Assembly (NCBI RefSeq): GCF_014641595.1
Contig: NZ_BMIA01000002.1
Coordinates: forward strand, 496,001-560,000
Reading direction: 5' to 3'
DNA: 64,000 nt
Source of the DNA: Dyadobacter endophyticus
Lineage (GTDB): Bacteria; Bacteroidota; Bacteroidia; Cytophagales; Spirosomataceae
Shown: piece after piece, positions 17,148 through 26,739 of the stretch
How the letters are laid out: every line of letters begins with the position of its first letter
Numbering within the stretch: the first letter of the stretch is position 1
Position numbers and translations under genes: made by a program
The notes under the pieces: generated by a model
What the model saw: only the letters and a program-made list of their open reading frames with translations
Told to the model about the DNA's origin: nothing
Databases searched by the model: none

Positions 17148-19308
17148 GCTGATCGAGTTCTTTGATGAGTAATTTTGAGAGCGAGTTGCCTGTCGTCCCC
17201 GCACTGAAAACTGACGTCAATACCGACAAAAACTCCTTCTCCGAAAATGGCTTGCCCAGCACACCGTTGATGCCCAGATCCGCGTAAAAATCCTTGTCGC
17301 GGTCGGACAGATCGCCGGTAAAACCTACTACCGGCGTGGATGCTTTCAGCGGATCAGCATTGCTGCGGATTTGCCGGGTTAGCTCGGAGCCATCCATGCC
17401 GGGCATATTGATATCAGTGATCACGAGGTCGTATGAATGCTTCTCGAAAAGTTCGAGGGCGTCGTCCCCTGAGCCTACCAAATTGTAGGAGAGCCCGTAC
17501 TTTTCAAGCAACCTGCTCATCAGTACGAGGTTCAGTCTGGTATCGTCGGCGACGAGCACTTTTTTGCCCTGCAATACTACTTGCTTCGTCACAGGAGATT
17601 GGCTCTGGGCGGATTTCCGCTTTTCGGCCACCTCCATCGGGATCGCTACTTTGAACTCCGATCCTTGCCCCAACACACTTTCAACTGAGATTTTGCCCCC
17701 GTGCAATTGTACAATCCGCTTGCATATCGCCAGCCCGAGCCCTGTGCCCTGCTTCCCTACCGAGGCGCCGTCAATCTGGCTGAAATCTTCGAATATTTCC
17801 TTTAAATGTTCCTGTGCGATACCGATTCCAGAATCCTTAACCCTGATTTTCAGGCGTTTCTTCTGTCCCTCGACACTTTCCAGACTGGCTTCTACCAACA
17901 CCTTTCCATGTGTCGGCGTAAACTTTACCGCATTGCTCAGCAGGTTAATCAACACTTGCTTGACTCGGAACTCGTCGCCTAAGAGGCATATTTCCCGCCC
18001 TACGTTGATTTTAGATACAATTTCGATATCCTTTTCACCCGCGAGTACACTCATCAACGCCAGCACCTCATTGACGAGCTCTACCGGACTGAAAGCCTGA
18101 TATTGCAGTGTCAGTTTACCGCGTTCCAATTTAGAAAAATCCAGCAGATCGTTCACCAGCGTTTGCAAAATCCGTGACGAACTTTGAATGGCTTCTACGC
18201 TTTCCTTCATCTGGCCGTCAAGGCGATCGGAGTCCATGAGCTGGGAAAATCCGATGATTGCATTGAGCGGCGTCCTGATTTCATGCGTAACCTGCGCCAG
18301 GAATTCCCCTTTATTCCGCGCAGCTTCGGTGGCCAGCGCTGCATATTTGACGATCGTTTCGTCGTTGTGGTACAGTTTTACCAGGTTGCGGATGATAATG
18401 ATTGTCATCAGCAAGACCACAAGCGCGCCAGCCCAAAATAGGTGATTTACTTCTTCAAACTCATTCGATGTTTCGGTCAGCAGCAGGCGCCTGAAATTCC
18501 TCGCTTTTTCTTCCTCGGTCGCTTTCAGCGATTTAAGGGTCAATTGCAGATTGGCAAACAGCTCTCCATTCAGGAAGAGTAATTTTTGCTCCGCCTCGTT
18601 AAGTTGTCTTTTTACCCGGTTATACTCGTCGTAACGGCTCAAATCCAGCTCGCGGGCAAGCAGATAAGGCATTACCAGCGAATCGCGCTGGATAATCACC
18701 TTCGTTTTCTCTTTGGCAGCACCGTCGTCGTGCTTGTTCGTAATAGCGTCGGCCAGCCTTTTGAAAAGACCGCGTTTCTTCTTTTGTATATCCTCAGACA
18801 CCACCGAATCGACCTTGGATGTCCTTTTCACACGAATGGGCGAAGGCTTCGGTTGGGATTGTTCGTGCTGGATTTGCTCACTGCGTTGTACCGAGAGGGC
18901 AAAAAGGCTGTCGACCAGGATCTTCATCCGGATAAATTCCGCATTGCTTTCCCGCTTGCTTTGAATGAGGCCAGACAATGCCGAAGGCCGGTCGGCATGC
19001 TCGGTTTCGAACTTGTTGAGAATGTTGGAAACATCCTGAAGCTGGCCCGAAAATGCCGTAAGGTAAGCTGAATCCTGTGTAATAATAAAGAGCCGGCTGT
19101 TGTTCTCTGCCACATAGAGGAGCGAAATACAACTATCTATCTTCTGGTAGCCATTCATATCCTTTCGGAGTTCCTGGATATTCTCGCGGATCGTCTGCGA
19201 TTTTGTGCGCGTCAGCAAAAGCGTAAAAACGAACGATCCGAGTATAACAACCAGTAGAATGGTCCAGACAAAGAACGCCCTGGATAAGGTGCGGAAAGGA
19301 ATTTTCAT
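17128..19308 (-). CDS. Membrane-bound hybrid histidine kinase with C-terminal receiver
   Basis: 726 residues. TM1 (about 11-33) and TM2 (about 300-320) flank a periplasmic, largely helical sensor of about 265 residues containing a basic low-complexity stretch (KKKRGLFKRLADAITNKHDD). Then HisKA with THEIRTPLNAIIGFS, HATPase with NLLSNAVKFT, DSGIGIAQEH and GTGLGLAICKR, and a REC domain with LVITDINMPGMDG. The presumed output is a phosphorelay; no HPt protein is encoded nearby. ATG 19308 is chosen because it places the basic residues directly before TM1; an upstream in-frame start would add a second hydrophobic stretch. It overlaps the DUF1801 gene and lies beside an unrelated LytTR system. Confidence 0.88.
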   Translation of the reverse strand: MKIPFRTLSRAFFVWTILLVVILGSFVFTLLLTRTKSQTIRENIQELRKDMNGYQKIDSCISLLYVAENNSRLFIITQDSAYLTAFSGQLQDVSNILNKFETEHADRPSALSGLIQSKRESNAEFIRMKILVDSLFALSVQRSEQIQHEQSQPKPSPIRVKRTSKVDSVVSEDIQKKKRGLFKRLADAITNKHDDGAAKEKTKVIIQRDSLVMPYLLARELDLSRYDEYNRVKRQLNEAEQKLLFLNGELFANLQLTLKSLKATEEEKARNFRRLLLTETSNEFEEVNHLFWAGALVVLLMTIIIIRNLVKLYHNDETIVKYAALATEAARNKGEFLAQVTHEIRTPLNAIIGFSQLMDSDRLDGQMKESVEAIQSSSRILQTLVNDLLDFSKLERGKLTLQYQAFSPVELVNEVLALMSVLAGEKDIEIVSKINVGREICLLGDEFRVKQVLINLLSNAVKFTPTHGKVLVEASLESVEGQKKRLKIRVKDSGIGIAQEHLKEIFEDFSQIDGASVGKQGTGLGLAICKRIVQLHGGKISVESVLGQGSEFKVAIPMEVAEKRKSAQSQSPVTKQVVLQGKKVLVADDTRLNLVLMSRLLEKYGLSYNLVGSGDDALELFEKHSYDLVITDINMPGMDGSELTRQIRSNADPLKASTPVVGFTGDLSDRDKDFYADLGINGVLGKPFSEKEFLSVLTSVFSAGTTGNSLSKLLIKELDQHGKNRL

Positions 19309-19437
19309 CTGGGAAAACCTATGTTTCGAGGGTTGGTTTGAGACAAAGGTAAACAAGCAGATACAAAACACTGCCATACCGGTCATCTATTATTTAATCT
19401 ACCAAACCACCAGATCAGTTACATGCCAATGCATTGG

Positions 19438-20205
19438 CTAAGTTTCCAGCCACGCTTTAAACGCCGGTGCCTTTTCCCTGCTAACAACCACTTCCTGAGA
19501 AGTCTGCGGCCGCAGCTCCACTTTAAGTTTGCCATTAAAATAGGTGTGGATCTTCTGAATAGCGTCGATACGGGCAATGAACTGCCGGTTGAGCCTGAAA
19601 AAATTCAGAGGGTCTATCAACGATTCCAGCTCTTCCAGCTTATAATCGACCAGGTATTGCCGGCCGTCGCTGGCGACCAGGCATGCCATTTCGTTAGCTG
19701 TATAAAAGTAGGCGACGTGCTCCTGGTTGACAGGGATTAGTTGTTCTCCGTTTTTAACCAGAAACCGTGTTTTAAAAGGCCGCTTGGTCATTTCAAGGCT
19801 ATCCAGCAGCGTTTCCACCTTTCTCGCATAAGCTTTGGGAGAAAAATCTTCCCGAATATTCTCGTATTTCCGGATCGCTTCCGCCAATTCGGGCGCTTTA
19901 ATCGGTTTCAGGAGGTAATCGATGCTTTTGACGCGGAATGCCTTGATCGCGTACTCGTCGTAAGAGGTCGTGAAAATGATCGGGCTGTGCGCGGGAAATT
20001 CTTCGAATATCTGAAAACTCAGACCATCGGCGAGCTGGATGTCTGAAAAAATAAGGTCCACCGGTTCCGCGTTCGCAAACCATTTCCGGCCGGCCTCGAC
20101 GCTGTCCAGCACCGCAGTCACTTCCATCCGCGGATCGAGTTTTTTAATCAACTTTTCCAGCCGTTCCGCTGCCGGATATTCGTCTTCAATGATCAGTATT
20201 TTCAT
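19438..20205 (-). CDS. LytTR-family response regulator
   Basis: 255 residues: REC domain (1-120; E7/D8, D55 in LIFSDIQLADG, K105 in LLKPIKAPE) joined to a LytTR DNA-binding domain (about 150-254) with FLVKNGEQLIPVNQEHVAYF and FFRLNRQFIARIDAIQKI. Such regulators bind direct repeats upstream of target promoters. It lies 34 bp downstream of its partner kinase gene on the same strand, the standard LytS/LytR pair order. Targets unknown; the adjacent TonB receptor is a candidate only by proximity. Confidence 0.9.
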   Translation of the reverse strand: MKILIIEDEYPAAERLEKLIKKLDPRMEVTAVLDSVEAGRKWFANAEPVDLIFSDIQLADGLSFQIFEEFPAHSPIIFTTSYDEYAIKAFRVKSIDYLLKPIKAPELAEAIRKYENIREDFSPKAYARKVETLLDSLEMTKRPFKTRFLVKNGEQLIPVNQEHVAYFYTANEMACLVASDGRQYLVDYKLEELESLIDPLNFFRLNRQFIARIDAIQKIHTYFNGKLKVELRPQTSQEVVVSREKAPAFKAWLET

Positions 20206-20239
20206 AGCTATCGGGCGGAACCCGCCCTGGTGTCGTCAT

Positions 20240-21268
20240 CTATCCCGCTAACTGGTCCAGTAGCGGTATCTTTACGGTAAATCGCTCCCCATCGCTGATT
20301 ATTTCCACTTCCCGGTCGGTCAACAGGCTATACCGGTTGATAATGTTCTGCAACCCTACCCGGGTCGATTTTTCCAGAATGGTCTTCTCCGAAATATTGT
20401 TCTCCACCACCAGATATTCGGAGGCCTCCTCGCGGATCACAATCCGCAACGGGTGTTCGCGCGAGGCCACATTATGTTTAATTGCATTCTCAATCAGCAT
20501 TTGCAGGCTCAGCGGCGTGACATGCTGCGCTAATGTGGCTGTCGAAAGCTGCTTTTCTACCTGCAAGTTTTCCCTGAACCGAATCTTGTTCAAATACACA
20601 TAAGCATCCACGAAAGTGATTTCGTCGCTCAGTAATACCGTGTTTTTGTTCCGGCTTACGAGCACATACCGGTACACGTCCGACAATCTTTCGAGGTAAT
20701 CCTGCGCGGCGGTGTTCTCATCGTCAATGAGTGCCGCCAGCGTATTCATGCTATTGAACAAAAAATGCGGATCCAGCTGGTTTTTAAGCACTTCCAGCTG
20801 GGATTGTACATTTTCACGCATCAGCGCTTCCGTTTTCCGTACATTCATTTTCCAGGCATCAAAAAAATAAACCGCCTCATAAACCAGGTACACGATCACC
20901 GTCGGCACGATGCTGATCCGGAAACCCATCGCCAGCGCGCTCACGTGATAAACCGGCTTGTAATAAACTTCATCGAGTAGCAGCGACACCACGAAAACAT
21001 AGGCCACCGCCAGCACCGCCTCCGCAACCACCCTTCTGCCGGTTTGGTTATATTCCGGAAAAATGCGGCGCATCCAAATGATAATGTACCGGTTCCCCTC
21101 CCAGAATGTAAGCGTGAGCAACGTAGAAAAAAGCACACTGAGGAAGAAATGCTGGCTCAGTTTCAGGAATTCGTCAAAGGCGATCATCACGGCAATAACC
21201 ATTCCCATGAACGGGATACCGATGATCCGCCAATTCCTGTCGTTGAGCGTATAAGCCTTTTCTTTCAT
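20240..21268 (-). CDS. LytS-like membrane sensor histidine kinase (His_kinase family)
   Basis: 342 residues. Four hydrophobic helices in the first 140 residues are followed by a short coiled coil and the His_kinase domain with QLDPHFLFNSMNTLAALI (phosphoacceptor His in the DPHFLFN motif), and a degenerate HATPase with LIENAIKHNVASREHP and GLQNIINRYSLL. There is no extracytoplasmic domain of size, so it probably senses within the membrane. Its response regulator gene follows 34 bp downstream. Confidence 0.9.
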   Translation of the reverse strand: MKEKAYTLNDRNWRIIGIPFMGMVIAVMIAFDEFLKLSQHFFLSVLFSTLLTLTFWEGNRYIIIWMRRIFPEYNQTGRRVVAEAVLAVAYVFVVSLLLDEVYYKPVYHVSALAMGFRISIVPTVIVYLVYEAVYFFDAWKMNVRKTEALMRENVQSQLEVLKNQLDPHFLFNSMNTLAALIDDENTAAQDYLERLSDVYRYVLVSRNKNTVLLSDEITFVDAYVYLNKIRFRENLQVEKQLSTATLAQHVTPLSLQMLIENAIKHNVASREHPLRIVIREEASEYLVVENNISEKTILEKSTRVGLQNIINRYSLLTDREVEIISDGERFTVKIPLLDQLAG

Positions 21269-21318
21269 CGCAAGTGAATATCGGCGGGCAAACTACTCGT
21301 TTACACGCCAATTTTCAA

Positions 21319-23694
21319 TTAAAATGTATACCGGAAATAAGGTACCGGAAAAAACGGTTGCTGATACTGGTTCACCAGCTCGTTGGTACGCGGGTTGTAG
21401 GTCTGCTGGAAAATGTTTTTGCGGGCCGTCACGTTCTGCAAATCCATCGAAAACTCCATGGTGCTCCGGCGCATCTCGCGACGGTAGGAAAAACGGATGT
21501 CGGTGCGAAAATAGGCGCTTTGCCGGAACGAATAAGCGCGGTTTTCGTCGTAAACGGCTACACCTCGCGCCCGTGACGCAGCCAGGTTCAATGGCGTAAT
21601 GTATTTACCACCCACCAACGAAGTTTTGATATTGGCGCTCAGGACATTGTTGTTACCCAGGCGGAATTCCTTACCTCCCAGCACATTGAGCACATATTTC
21701 GTATTAAAAGCAGTGTTACGCTCCACTTTATCGCTGCCTTTGTATTTCGAATCGAAGAATGAAGTCGTGAGCAGGAAGTAATAGCCTTTGTTGAAATACT
21801 TTTCCAAAGTAAGCTCGACGCCCATATTATGGCCGCTGCCCTCATTCACCAGGCTATCGCGGTCCGAAGGCCCAAACGAGGCGCCCATATTCAAAGCCGA
21901 ATAGGTAGACGCCCGCTGCTCAACCGGCACATTGTAAAGCTTTTGGTAATAAGGCTCGATTTTCAATAACAGGTTTTCGGTCAGCCGATTCTGATAGCTG
22001 AACACAAAGTGATGGCTTTTGGTAAAACCAAGATCCTTGTTAGTCCGCACCGGCCCCGACTCGTCCGGCGTTTGTACAAAATAGGTATAGATATTCTGTG
22101 CCTGACTATTCAACCCGTACCCCACGCTCACGGATTGCCCTTTACCAAACACGTATTGCAAACCGGCCCGCGGCTCCACGGCGACATTGTTGTTCAGGTT
22201 ATAATGCTGGAAATGGATTCCTGTTGTGAAGATCAGTCCCTGTGAAAGCCGGTATTTCCATTGCCCGTAAGCTTGCGTGAGCACTGTATTCTCGCCACTT
22301 ACATTCGCGCGAACGGTGTCGATCTTCCCGCCCTGGTAAATCGAGCGACTGTACAGATCGAAATCGAGCACATCTACGGTAATGCCTCCGTAAAGGCTGC
22401 TTTTTGCATTCATTTTATGTCTCACATTCAAAACCGCGGAGTATTTGGAGGTATTGTATTTCGCTTCGCCGCTCAGGAAAGCTTCACGCGCCGGATTGCT
22501 GATAGAATCGCCGCTGAACCGCTCTCGTGTTGTACTCATACCCAGGGTAAGTTTGGCGAAAGTTTTGGCAGTTAGGTTGTGTTCGTAGGCCAGTCCAAAA
22601 ATGTTTGTACCGTATTTCACACGGGTGTTGGTGTTTTCGGTGCCGTACATATTCGAAAGTGTTGTATCAACCTCATTTCCCAGGAAATTCACGTCACTGC
22701 TTCCTGTTATGCCAAAAAACGTCAACTTGCCTTTGTTACCGGTTGGCACGGCCACTTTAAAATTCAGATCCTGGTAATCGGGAATAGCAGTGCCGGTTCC
22801 GAATTGCAAACCGAGCGCTTTGAAAAGCCCGAGCGTCGAGTAACGGTAATTCAAAAGGAAGGATGACTTGGAATTCCTGGAAAAGGGCCCTTCCGCACCG
22901 AGTTCAAAACCGTTGAAGCCGACCTGGCCCATTAGTTCATGTTTCTGATTATTGCCTTCGCGAAGTTGCAGGTCGAACACCGCCGCCAGGGCATTTCCGT
23001 ATTGGGCAGGAAAGGCGCCGGTAAGAAAGTCGGATTTACCGAGGACGTTGTTGTTCAGCATGCTCACCGGCCCACCGGTAGCCGCGAATGAGCCGAAGTG
23101 GTTAGGATTAGGGATATTAAGGCCTTCCAACTGCCACAGCGTACCCGACGGCGAGTTTCCGCGGACCACGATGTCATTCCGCGAATCGTCCCCGGACACT
23201 ACCCCTGCGAAATTGGCCGCCATCCTCGACGGATCGCCCAATGCGCCGGCATACCTTTTCGTATCGTCCACATTAAACGACCGGCCGCTTACGAGCGACA
23301 GTTCATTATTGGTTTTAGACTTATCGCTTTTGCGGTCGGCTGTAATTGCTACCTCATTTAGGTTTTCTACCGCCTCAGTCATGGTTACATTCAAAACCAC
23401 TTCCTTGCCCGCCGTCACAACGATGTTCGACAGGCGCTGCGGCTCGTAGCCCACCGTTGTGATCTGGAAAGACTGGCGACCCACAGGCACACCCGGAATG
23501 CTGAACTCGCCCCGAAGATCGGTTACAGCACCAACCGGACTTGTCCCGGCCTCGCGGACGAGTAGTATCGACGCCCCGATTACCGGCGATTTGGAAACTT
23601 CGTCGCGGATTGTCCCGCGAATCGTTTGCGTACCTTCCTGTGCGTATAGGCTGGTAGCGAAAAGAAATGTCATGGCTAATAGTAATGCTTTCAT
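21319..23694 (-). CDS. TonB-dependent outer-membrane receptor with carboxypeptidase-like regulatory domain
   Basis: 791 residues. Signal peptide (MKALLLAMTFLFATSLYAQ), then a CarboxypepD_reg-like beta-sandwich (about 22-110; TIRGTIRDEVSKSPVIGASI), a plug domain (about 115-230; GDDSRNDIVVRGNSPSGTLW and LEGLNIPNPNHFG) and a 22-strand barrel ending in an aromatic residue (YFRYTF), as outer-membrane proteins require. It imports an unknown ligand using TonB energy. The gene is divergent from the ECF sigma factor gene (211 bp between starts), an arrangement that often marks regulation, though the iron-type receptor at 27888 is equally likely to be that sigma factor's target. Confidence 0.9.
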   Translation of the reverse strand: MKALLLAMTFLFATSLYAQEGTQTIRGTIRDEVSKSPVIGASILLVREAGTSPVGAVTDLRGEFSIPGVPVGRQSFQITTVGYEPQRLSNIVVTAGKEVVLNVTMTEAVENLNEVAITADRKSDKSKTNNELSLVSGRSFNVDDTKRYAGALGDPSRMAANFAGVVSGDDSRNDIVVRGNSPSGTLWQLEGLNIPNPNHFGSFAATGGPVSMLNNNVLGKSDFLTGAFPAQYGNALAAVFDLQLREGNNQKHELMGQVGFNGFELGAEGPFSRNSKSSFLLNYRYSTLGLFKALGLQFGTGTAIPDYQDLNFKVAVPTGNKGKLTFFGITGSSDVNFLGNEVDTTLSNMYGTENTNTRVKYGTNIFGLAYEHNLTAKTFAKLTLGMSTTRERFSGDSISNPAREAFLSGEAKYNTSKYSAVLNVRHKMNAKSSLYGGITVDVLDFDLYSRSIYQGGKIDTVRANVSGENTVLTQAYGQWKYRLSQGLIFTTGIHFQHYNLNNNVAVEPRAGLQYVFGKGQSVSVGYGLNSQAQNIYTYFVQTPDESGPVRTNKDLGFTKSHHFVFSYQNRLTENLLLKIEPYYQKLYNVPVEQRASTYSALNMGASFGPSDRDSLVNEGSGHNMGVELTLEKYFNKGYYFLLTTSFFDSKYKGSDKVERNTAFNTKYVLNVLGGKEFRLGNNNVLSANIKTSLVGGKYITPLNLAASRARGVAVYDENRAYSFRQSAYFRTDIRFSYRREMRRSTMEFSMDLQNVTARKNIFQQTYNPRTNELVNQYQQPFFPVPYFRYTF

Positions 23695-23843
23695 TGGCTA
23701 AATTTTGAATTGATAACCAAATTTCTCCATAACACGCTGTGTTTGAAATCAGGTGGGCGGTCAACCGTACGGATCCGGGGGCGAAGCGGCGGGAGCATTC
23801 GGGGAATCGTCCGGGGATGTAAGGCGCAAGCGCACCAAACTTA

Positions 23844-23876
23844 TTTGGACTTATTATAAACAAAGGCCTATATTTG
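23844..23876 (+). promoter_or_regulatory. Bacteroidota sigma-ABfr-type promoter of the ECF sigma gene
   Basis: TTTG at 23844-23847 and TATATTTG at 23869-23876 are separated by 21 bases, fitting the Bacteroidota -33 TTTG / -7 TAnnTTTG promoter. The chosen ATG of the sigma factor gene lies 30 bp downstream at 23906, which supports that start over in-frame upstream codons. Confidence 0.7.
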
Positions 23877-23905
23877 CCTATCGAACCTGCTCGCGCCCCG
23901 ATTGC

Positions 23906-24445
23906 ATGACTGCCCATACTACCGATAACGCTCCTTTCCGGATAGACGAAACGTCTTTCAAGCAGATATATCTGGCTCATTGGGAGAAGGTTTACGCGGT
24001 TTGCTATCATACTGTCCGCGACCCGGAACCTGCGAAAGGGATGGTGCAGGAAATCTTCAAATCGCTCTGGGAACGGAAAGACGAGCTGGAAATTACGACC
24101 TCCGTGGAGCGTTACCTGCTTCGTTCAGCCAAATTCAAGGTATTTGAATACCTTCGGAATACCAAATCCCGCAAGGAGCATAACCAGATCGCATTTGCAG
24201 ACTATTGCGACCGCACGCATTGCACCGAGAACGACATTCTCTATAACAACCTCAAAAACAAAGTCGATGACCTCGTGGACACCCTGCCCTGCCAGTGCCG
24301 GCGCGTCTACAAAATGAGTCGCGAGGAAGGACTAAGCAACAAGGAAATCGCCTCGTCGCTGCTGATCTCCGAAAGGGCTGTCGAATACCACATTACCCGG
24401 GCGCTGACGACACTTCGCGCCAACCTTGCCGAATATATGCACTAG
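23906..24445 (+). CDS. ECF (extracytoplasmic function) sigma-70 factor
   Basis: 179 residues with region 2 (ETSFKQIYLAHWEKVYAVCY through MVQEIFKSLWER, about 12-80) and region 4 (DTLPCQCRRVYKMSREEGLS, then NKEIASSLLISERAVEYHIT, about 120-172). This is the Bacteroidota FecI-like class that partners FecR-type anti-sigma factors. It would direct RNA polymerase to surface-uptake genes. The gene order sigma, anti-sigma, lipoprotein, PepSY protein, TonB receptor suggests control of iron or siderophore uptake. The start at 23906 follows from the promoter at 23844-23876. Confidence 0.9.
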   Translation: MTAHTTDNAPFRIDETSFKQIYLAHWEKVYAVCYHTVRDPEPAKGMVQEIFKSLWERKDELEITTSVERYLLRSAKFKVFEYLRNTKSRKEHNQIAFADYCDRTHCTENDILYNNLKNKVDDLVDTLPCQCRRVYKMSREEGLSNKEIASSLLISERAVEYHITRALTTLRANLAEYMH

Positions 24446-24531
24446 AATCGCGGGTGCTGCTTACGGCTAAACTCAATTTATGCTACTTTTACTTTCAGGA
24501 AGCGTCACCAACCGAACTGTGTAGTATTTGA

Positions 24532-25209
24532 ATGAAGATCAGTAAAGAACTTATTGAAAAATACCATCATGGCCGCTGCACCGACGAAGAAAACGCTGCG
24601 GTGGAAGAATGGTTGCTAAGCGACGGTGCCGACGAAACCATGGAATGGACCTTGCCCGAAGAAAAAGCGGTGCTGCAATCCGAAATGTGGAATGAAATCT
24701 CAAGTGTGCTACCCTCTTCGCAAGAAACGCCGGCTCCCAAGGTAAAGCACGGCCTGACGCGCCTGCTATGGAAACCCGCGGTGGCTGCGTGCCTGCTCGC
24801 CATATTGGGATCGGTCCTTTATAGTCGGAAGCACGAATCCATCACGCGGGAAGTAATTGCGCTCAACAATAGCTCGGGCACGGAAAACAGGGATCTTCAC
24901 GAGAAAGATTTTACACTTTCCATCGCCCCCAAAAGCAATGTAGCCCTCAATAGCAAAACCGGCATCATGGATTTCTGCGGGGCTGTGCTGATCAGCCCTA
25001 AGGAGGACATCGAACTCATCTTTCAGGGCACCTGTGCCAACCCTGCCCAGAACCGGGAAAAGGTTTCTCTAAAAAAAGGGCAAAATTACATTGCCCTCAA
25101 CTATGGAGGCAACGCAAAGACGGGCGAAGTGATCGTCGTCGAGGAAGGGGCCATGGTAAGCCTCCCGCCGCTTGTTTTAAAGCAGCTCATGCATCAGTTC
25201 AATATTTAA
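24532..25209 (+). CDS. FecR-like anti-sigma factor, short form
   Basis: 225 residues. The N-terminal cytoplasmic segment (ELIEKYHHGRCTDEENAAVEEWL) is the standard anti-sigma helix pair of Bacteroidota FecR proteins. A single membrane helix follows (about 78-98), then a periplasmic beta-rich domain of about 125 residues. Usual family members are around 320 residues with a FecR domain plus a DUF4974 domain; here the C-terminal part is shorter and I see no DUF4974. The hydrophobic end (VSLPPLVLKQLMHQF) may contact a receptor. It follows the sigma gene by 86 bp and precedes the lipoprotein gene by 8 bp. Confidence 0.75.
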   Translation: MKISKELIEKYHHGRCTDEENAAVEEWLLSDGADETMEWTLPEEKAVLQSEMWNEISSVLPSSQETPAPKVKHGLTRLLWKPAVAACLLAILGSVLYSRKHESITREVIALNNSSGTENRDLHEKDFTLSIAPKSNVALNSKTGIMDFCGAVLISPKEDIELIFQGTCANPAQNREKVSLKKGQNYIALNYGGNAKTGEVIVVEEGAMVSLPPLVLKQLMHQFNI

Positions 25210-25217
25210 CCTAACTC

Positions 25218-26441
25218 ATGGCACATTGTTACCGGGGTTTTGTTCACCTCGTTCTCTTCGTTTTGCTTTGCGTGGCTCTGCTGCCCGGCTGCCGGGAACA
25301 ATCCAGGGAAAAAGAACTTATCGCCGGAAAGAAGTACAGCGTGTATGCTATGATGAAAAACGGCAAAGAATATATCCTTCAAATCGATTCGCTTGCTTCG
25401 GGTGAAATTAACCCCGAAAAATCTGGTGCGAGCGTCGTTCCTGCGCCACTTTACTATGACCTTATCGTGCGCGACGGCAAATACTACAGCGTCGATCGCC
25501 GGACCGGGTCTTTCGTGCGATACAAGATTAGAAAAGGGGAATTTGTGAGGGACACGGCCATTGCTGTAACGGGCTTTTCGTCAGTTGAAAACTACAACTG
25601 GCTATCGCAAGACTCCTTAATGATCCTCGGCTACGACGACGAAGCCCGGAAAGTGCGTTATGTAAAAATTGATGTCCGTGACCTGAGTATTACACAGGGC
25701 ACGGTACCCATACCTGCGCCTTTCGGCAACTACAACTGGCTCTCCATCGGTTTTTCGCAGTTTCTTGAAAACAAATTATACGTTGGCTACTGCTACCACT
25801 CCTCCTCGCTCGACAACTATACCACTGGCGACACCATTTACACCGCCATCCTCGATTATCCTCAGCTCAAAACGCTCAAAACGCTCAAAGACACTCGTTC
25901 TGTTTACCCGGGTGGGGTGAATACGCGGCAAACCCACTCATTTGTGACTGAAAACGGGGATTTCTACTTCATTGCCTGCCCGGGGATAGCATCCGGAAAT
26001 TATCCGGAAAAACCGACCGGCATCTTCCGCATTAAAAAGTCAAGGGATGAAATCGACCCGGGATACTTCTTCAATATCTCAACGTCTGCGATTAAAAATC
26101 ACGGCTATGGATTTTGGTACGTGGGAAATGGCAAGGCCATCGTCAGAACCGAACGCAAAGGGCTTTACACCGGCATGAAAGACCACTACAAAGTCCCTCA
26201 TTTCGACTTCTTTCTGCTCGATCTTGAAAATCAAACCACCAGCCGCCTCGCTCTTCCACTCGACAAGGGGACTTCGCGCCAATGCGTGCTCGTTGAAATT
26301 GCGACAGTGTATATTACTGTTAATTCAGGAAAAGAGGGGTGTTATGTATGGATGCTCAATGCAGAAACCGGGTCTTTAAAAAAGGGGCTGAAACTCAGTG
26401 ACGACACCGAATATATCTTGCGGTTGGAGCGGCTGAAGTGA
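25218..26441 (+). CDS. DUF4374-like lipoprotein, probable beta-propeller
   Basis: 407 residues. The signal peptide ends at a lipobox LLPGC (C25), so the protein is a lipoprotein, probably at the outer membrane or periplasmic face. The body has repeating blades (DGKYYSVDRRTGSFVRYKI, then SSVENYNWLSQDSLMILGYD and later FGNYNWLSIGFSQF). As recalled, DUF4374 proteins of this length sit beside TonB receptors and PepSY membrane proteins in Bacteroidota iron loci, as here. The stop is followed by about 300 bp before the PepSY gene. Family name moderately sure; ligand unknown. Confidence 0.7.
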   Translation: MAHCYRGFVHLVLFVLLCVALLPGCREQSREKELIAGKKYSVYAMMKNGKEYILQIDSLASGEINPEKSGASVVPAPLYYDLIVRDGKYYSVDRRTGSFVRYKIRKGEFVRDTAIAVTGFSSVENYNWLSQDSLMILGYDDEARKVRYVKIDVRDLSITQGTVPIPAPFGNYNWLSIGFSQFLENKLYVGYCYHSSSLDNYTTGDTIYTAILDYPQLKTLKTLKDTRSVYPGGVNTRQTHSFVTENGDFYFIACPGIASGNYPEKPTGIFRIKKSRDEIDPGYFFNISTSAIKNHGYGFWYVGNGKAIVRTERKGLYTGMKDHYKVPHFDFFLLDLENQTTSRLALPLDKGTSRQCVLVEIATVYITVNSGKEGCYVWMLNAETGSLKKGLKLSDDTEYILRLERLK

Positions 26442-26451
26442 GTAGCGTTCC

Positions 26452-26670
26452 CTAACCATTCGTCACCTCTTGAGGAGTAAGGCCAAGCAGGTCTACGATC
26501 ATTTGGATATCGACACCTTGCTCTTCATTTGTCGGGCTGTAATTATCTTCCGCTCGGGATTTCATCCATTTCCATAGTGTGTCCTGACAGAGGTTAATGT
26601 GTTTCCAATTTACACGAAAGCGCCGCGGCCGCATTTCGCGATGACCTTCCCAAAAGCCATTTTTCACCAA
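26452..26670 (-). CDS. Possible small gene or gene remnant of unknown function
   Basis: A 72-codon frame opposite to its neighbours. Its end (LCQDTLWKWMKSRAEDNYSP, then DIQMIVDLLGLTPQEVTNG) has the composition of a folded protein, not of a chance frame. Start codons are poor: TTG at 26670, GTG at 26667 or ATG at 26634 (60 residues). No family recognised; it could be the tail of a decayed gene. Confidence 0.3.
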   Translation of the reverse strand: MVKNGFWEGHREMRPRRFRVNWKHINLCQDTLWKWMKSRAEDNYSPTNEEQGVDIQMIVDLLGLTPQEVTNG

Positions 26671-26739
26671 ACGGCCTTCGGGAAATGAGCAGTTGGGCTA
26701 CTTATTTCAAAAGATTGGCGAAATAAGAATCAGTATCCA

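Noticed and set aside
25867..25895. Short tandem repeat of AAAACGCTC-like units inside the DUF4374-like gene
   Set aside because: It only encodes LKTLKTLKDT in a normal gene and is too short to suggest slippage or phase variation.
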